A stretch of 5,490 bases of DNA from an uncultured Porphyromonadaceae bacterium (GTDB taxonomy: Bacteria > Bacteroidota > Bacteroidia > Bacteroidales > Muribaculaceae). The stretch is from positions 1-5,490 of the forward strand of contig URZG01000165.1 of NCBI GenBank assembly GCA_900552325.1. Reading direction: 5' to 3'. Below are positions 5,124-5,490 of this stretch, piece by piece. Position 1 is the first letter of the stretch. The number at the start of each line of letters is the position of its first letter. Below the pieces are notes generated by a model. That model saw only the letters and a list, made by a program, of their open reading frames with translations, was not told the DNA's origin and ran no database searches. The translations under genes were made by a program, and so were the position numbers.

Positions 5124-5490
5124 ATGAAGACGCAACAGGAGATTTTGCAGACTGTTACCGAGGCCGGCGAGCGTAAGGCCGCACTGGCTTCCGTACATGC
5201 CAATCTGTTGAAACTAATGGTGCTTTCCATGCTGGCCGGTGCTTTTATCGCCCTGGGCGGAGTGCTGTCGGTCGTGATAGGATACGGATTTCCCGGAATC
5301 TCCTCCTCGAATCCCGGGTTGCAGAAGCTGATGAGCGCGCTGGTGTTCCCTATCGGGCTGTTTCTGGTGGTCACTTTCGGGGCGGAACTTTTCACCGGCA
5401 ACAATGCCGTGCTGATGCCTTCGACGCTCAGGAAGCGACACGGCATTGTTGCCGGTGGCCAACTGGGCGCTTGTGTGGCTCGGGAACTTC
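5124..5490 (+). CDS. formate/nitrite transporter (FNT) family protein, partial, with apparent frameshift
   Basis: FNT proteins are pentameric inner-membrane channels for small monovalent anions (formate, nitrite, hydrosulfide). From ATG 5124 the protein has a helical cytoplasmic start, a first membrane segment at about residues 31-53 (LMVLSMLAGAFIALGGVLSV), a second at about 67-85, and then GAELFTGNNAV (86-96), the typical FNT segment near the broken second helix. The start ATG follows an AT-rich leader, as expected in Bacteroidetes. In this frame the residues after about 107 no longer look like FNT (AGGQLGACVAR). The next frame from about 5446 reads LLPVANWALVWLGNF, exactly the expected N-W-x5-G-N-F element starting the third helix. 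One extra base (or two missing) near 5443-5451 explains this. The gene runs off the right edge. The substrate cannot be assigned. Confidence 0.85.
   Translation, partial: MKTQQEILQTVTEAGERKAALASVHANLLKLMVLSMLAGAFIALGGVLSVVIGYGFPGISSSNPGLQKLMSALVFPIGLFLVVTFGAELFTGNNAVLMPSTLRKRHGIVAGGQLGACVAREL

Overview
The window looks like Bacteroidales chromosomal DNA, possibly from a moderately GC-rich family such as Muribaculaceae (family-level placement is inference). The evidence is the YbbR-like/coaE gene pair that in this order usually follows nusB-yajC, start regions without clear Shine-Dalgarno sequences, and promoters of the Bacteroides type (TTTG about 20 bases before TAnnTTTG). It is mostly core metabolism. 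I see no mobile element, CRISPR array, tRNA or rRNA.

Left part, plus strand (1-1821). The first 178 bases are the tail of an open frame. Its first ~37 residues are clearly MoaA-like, but the frame then runs into an unrelated tail and stops, at about 70% GC. This is either a chimeric join at the window edge or a broken gene. A YbbR/CdaR-like membrane-anchored protein (250-1221) and dephospho-CoA kinase CoaE (1225-1821) follow, 3 bases apart.

Middle part, minus strand (4915 down to 1784). Four genes read in one direction: threonine synthase (thrC), a small unrecognised helical protein, a PlsC-like acyltransferase and a YafV-type omega-amidase. Gaps are 17 and 33 bases, then a 17-base overlap, so they are probably one operon. 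The last gene collides tail to tail with coaE and overlaps it by 38 bases.

Right part (4916-5490). A divergent regulatory region holds a well-matched promoter for thrC and a weaker one for a formate/nitrite transporter-family gene that runs off the window. The thrC transcript would have a leader of about 125 bases with a possible 23-codon, threonine-containing upstream ORF and a short inverted repeat covering the thrC start codon. The transporter gene appears to carry a single-base frameshift near 5446.

Nothing here amounts to a new multi-gene system. The points most worth checking are the thrC leader, the transporter frameshift and the MoaA-like chimera at the left edge.
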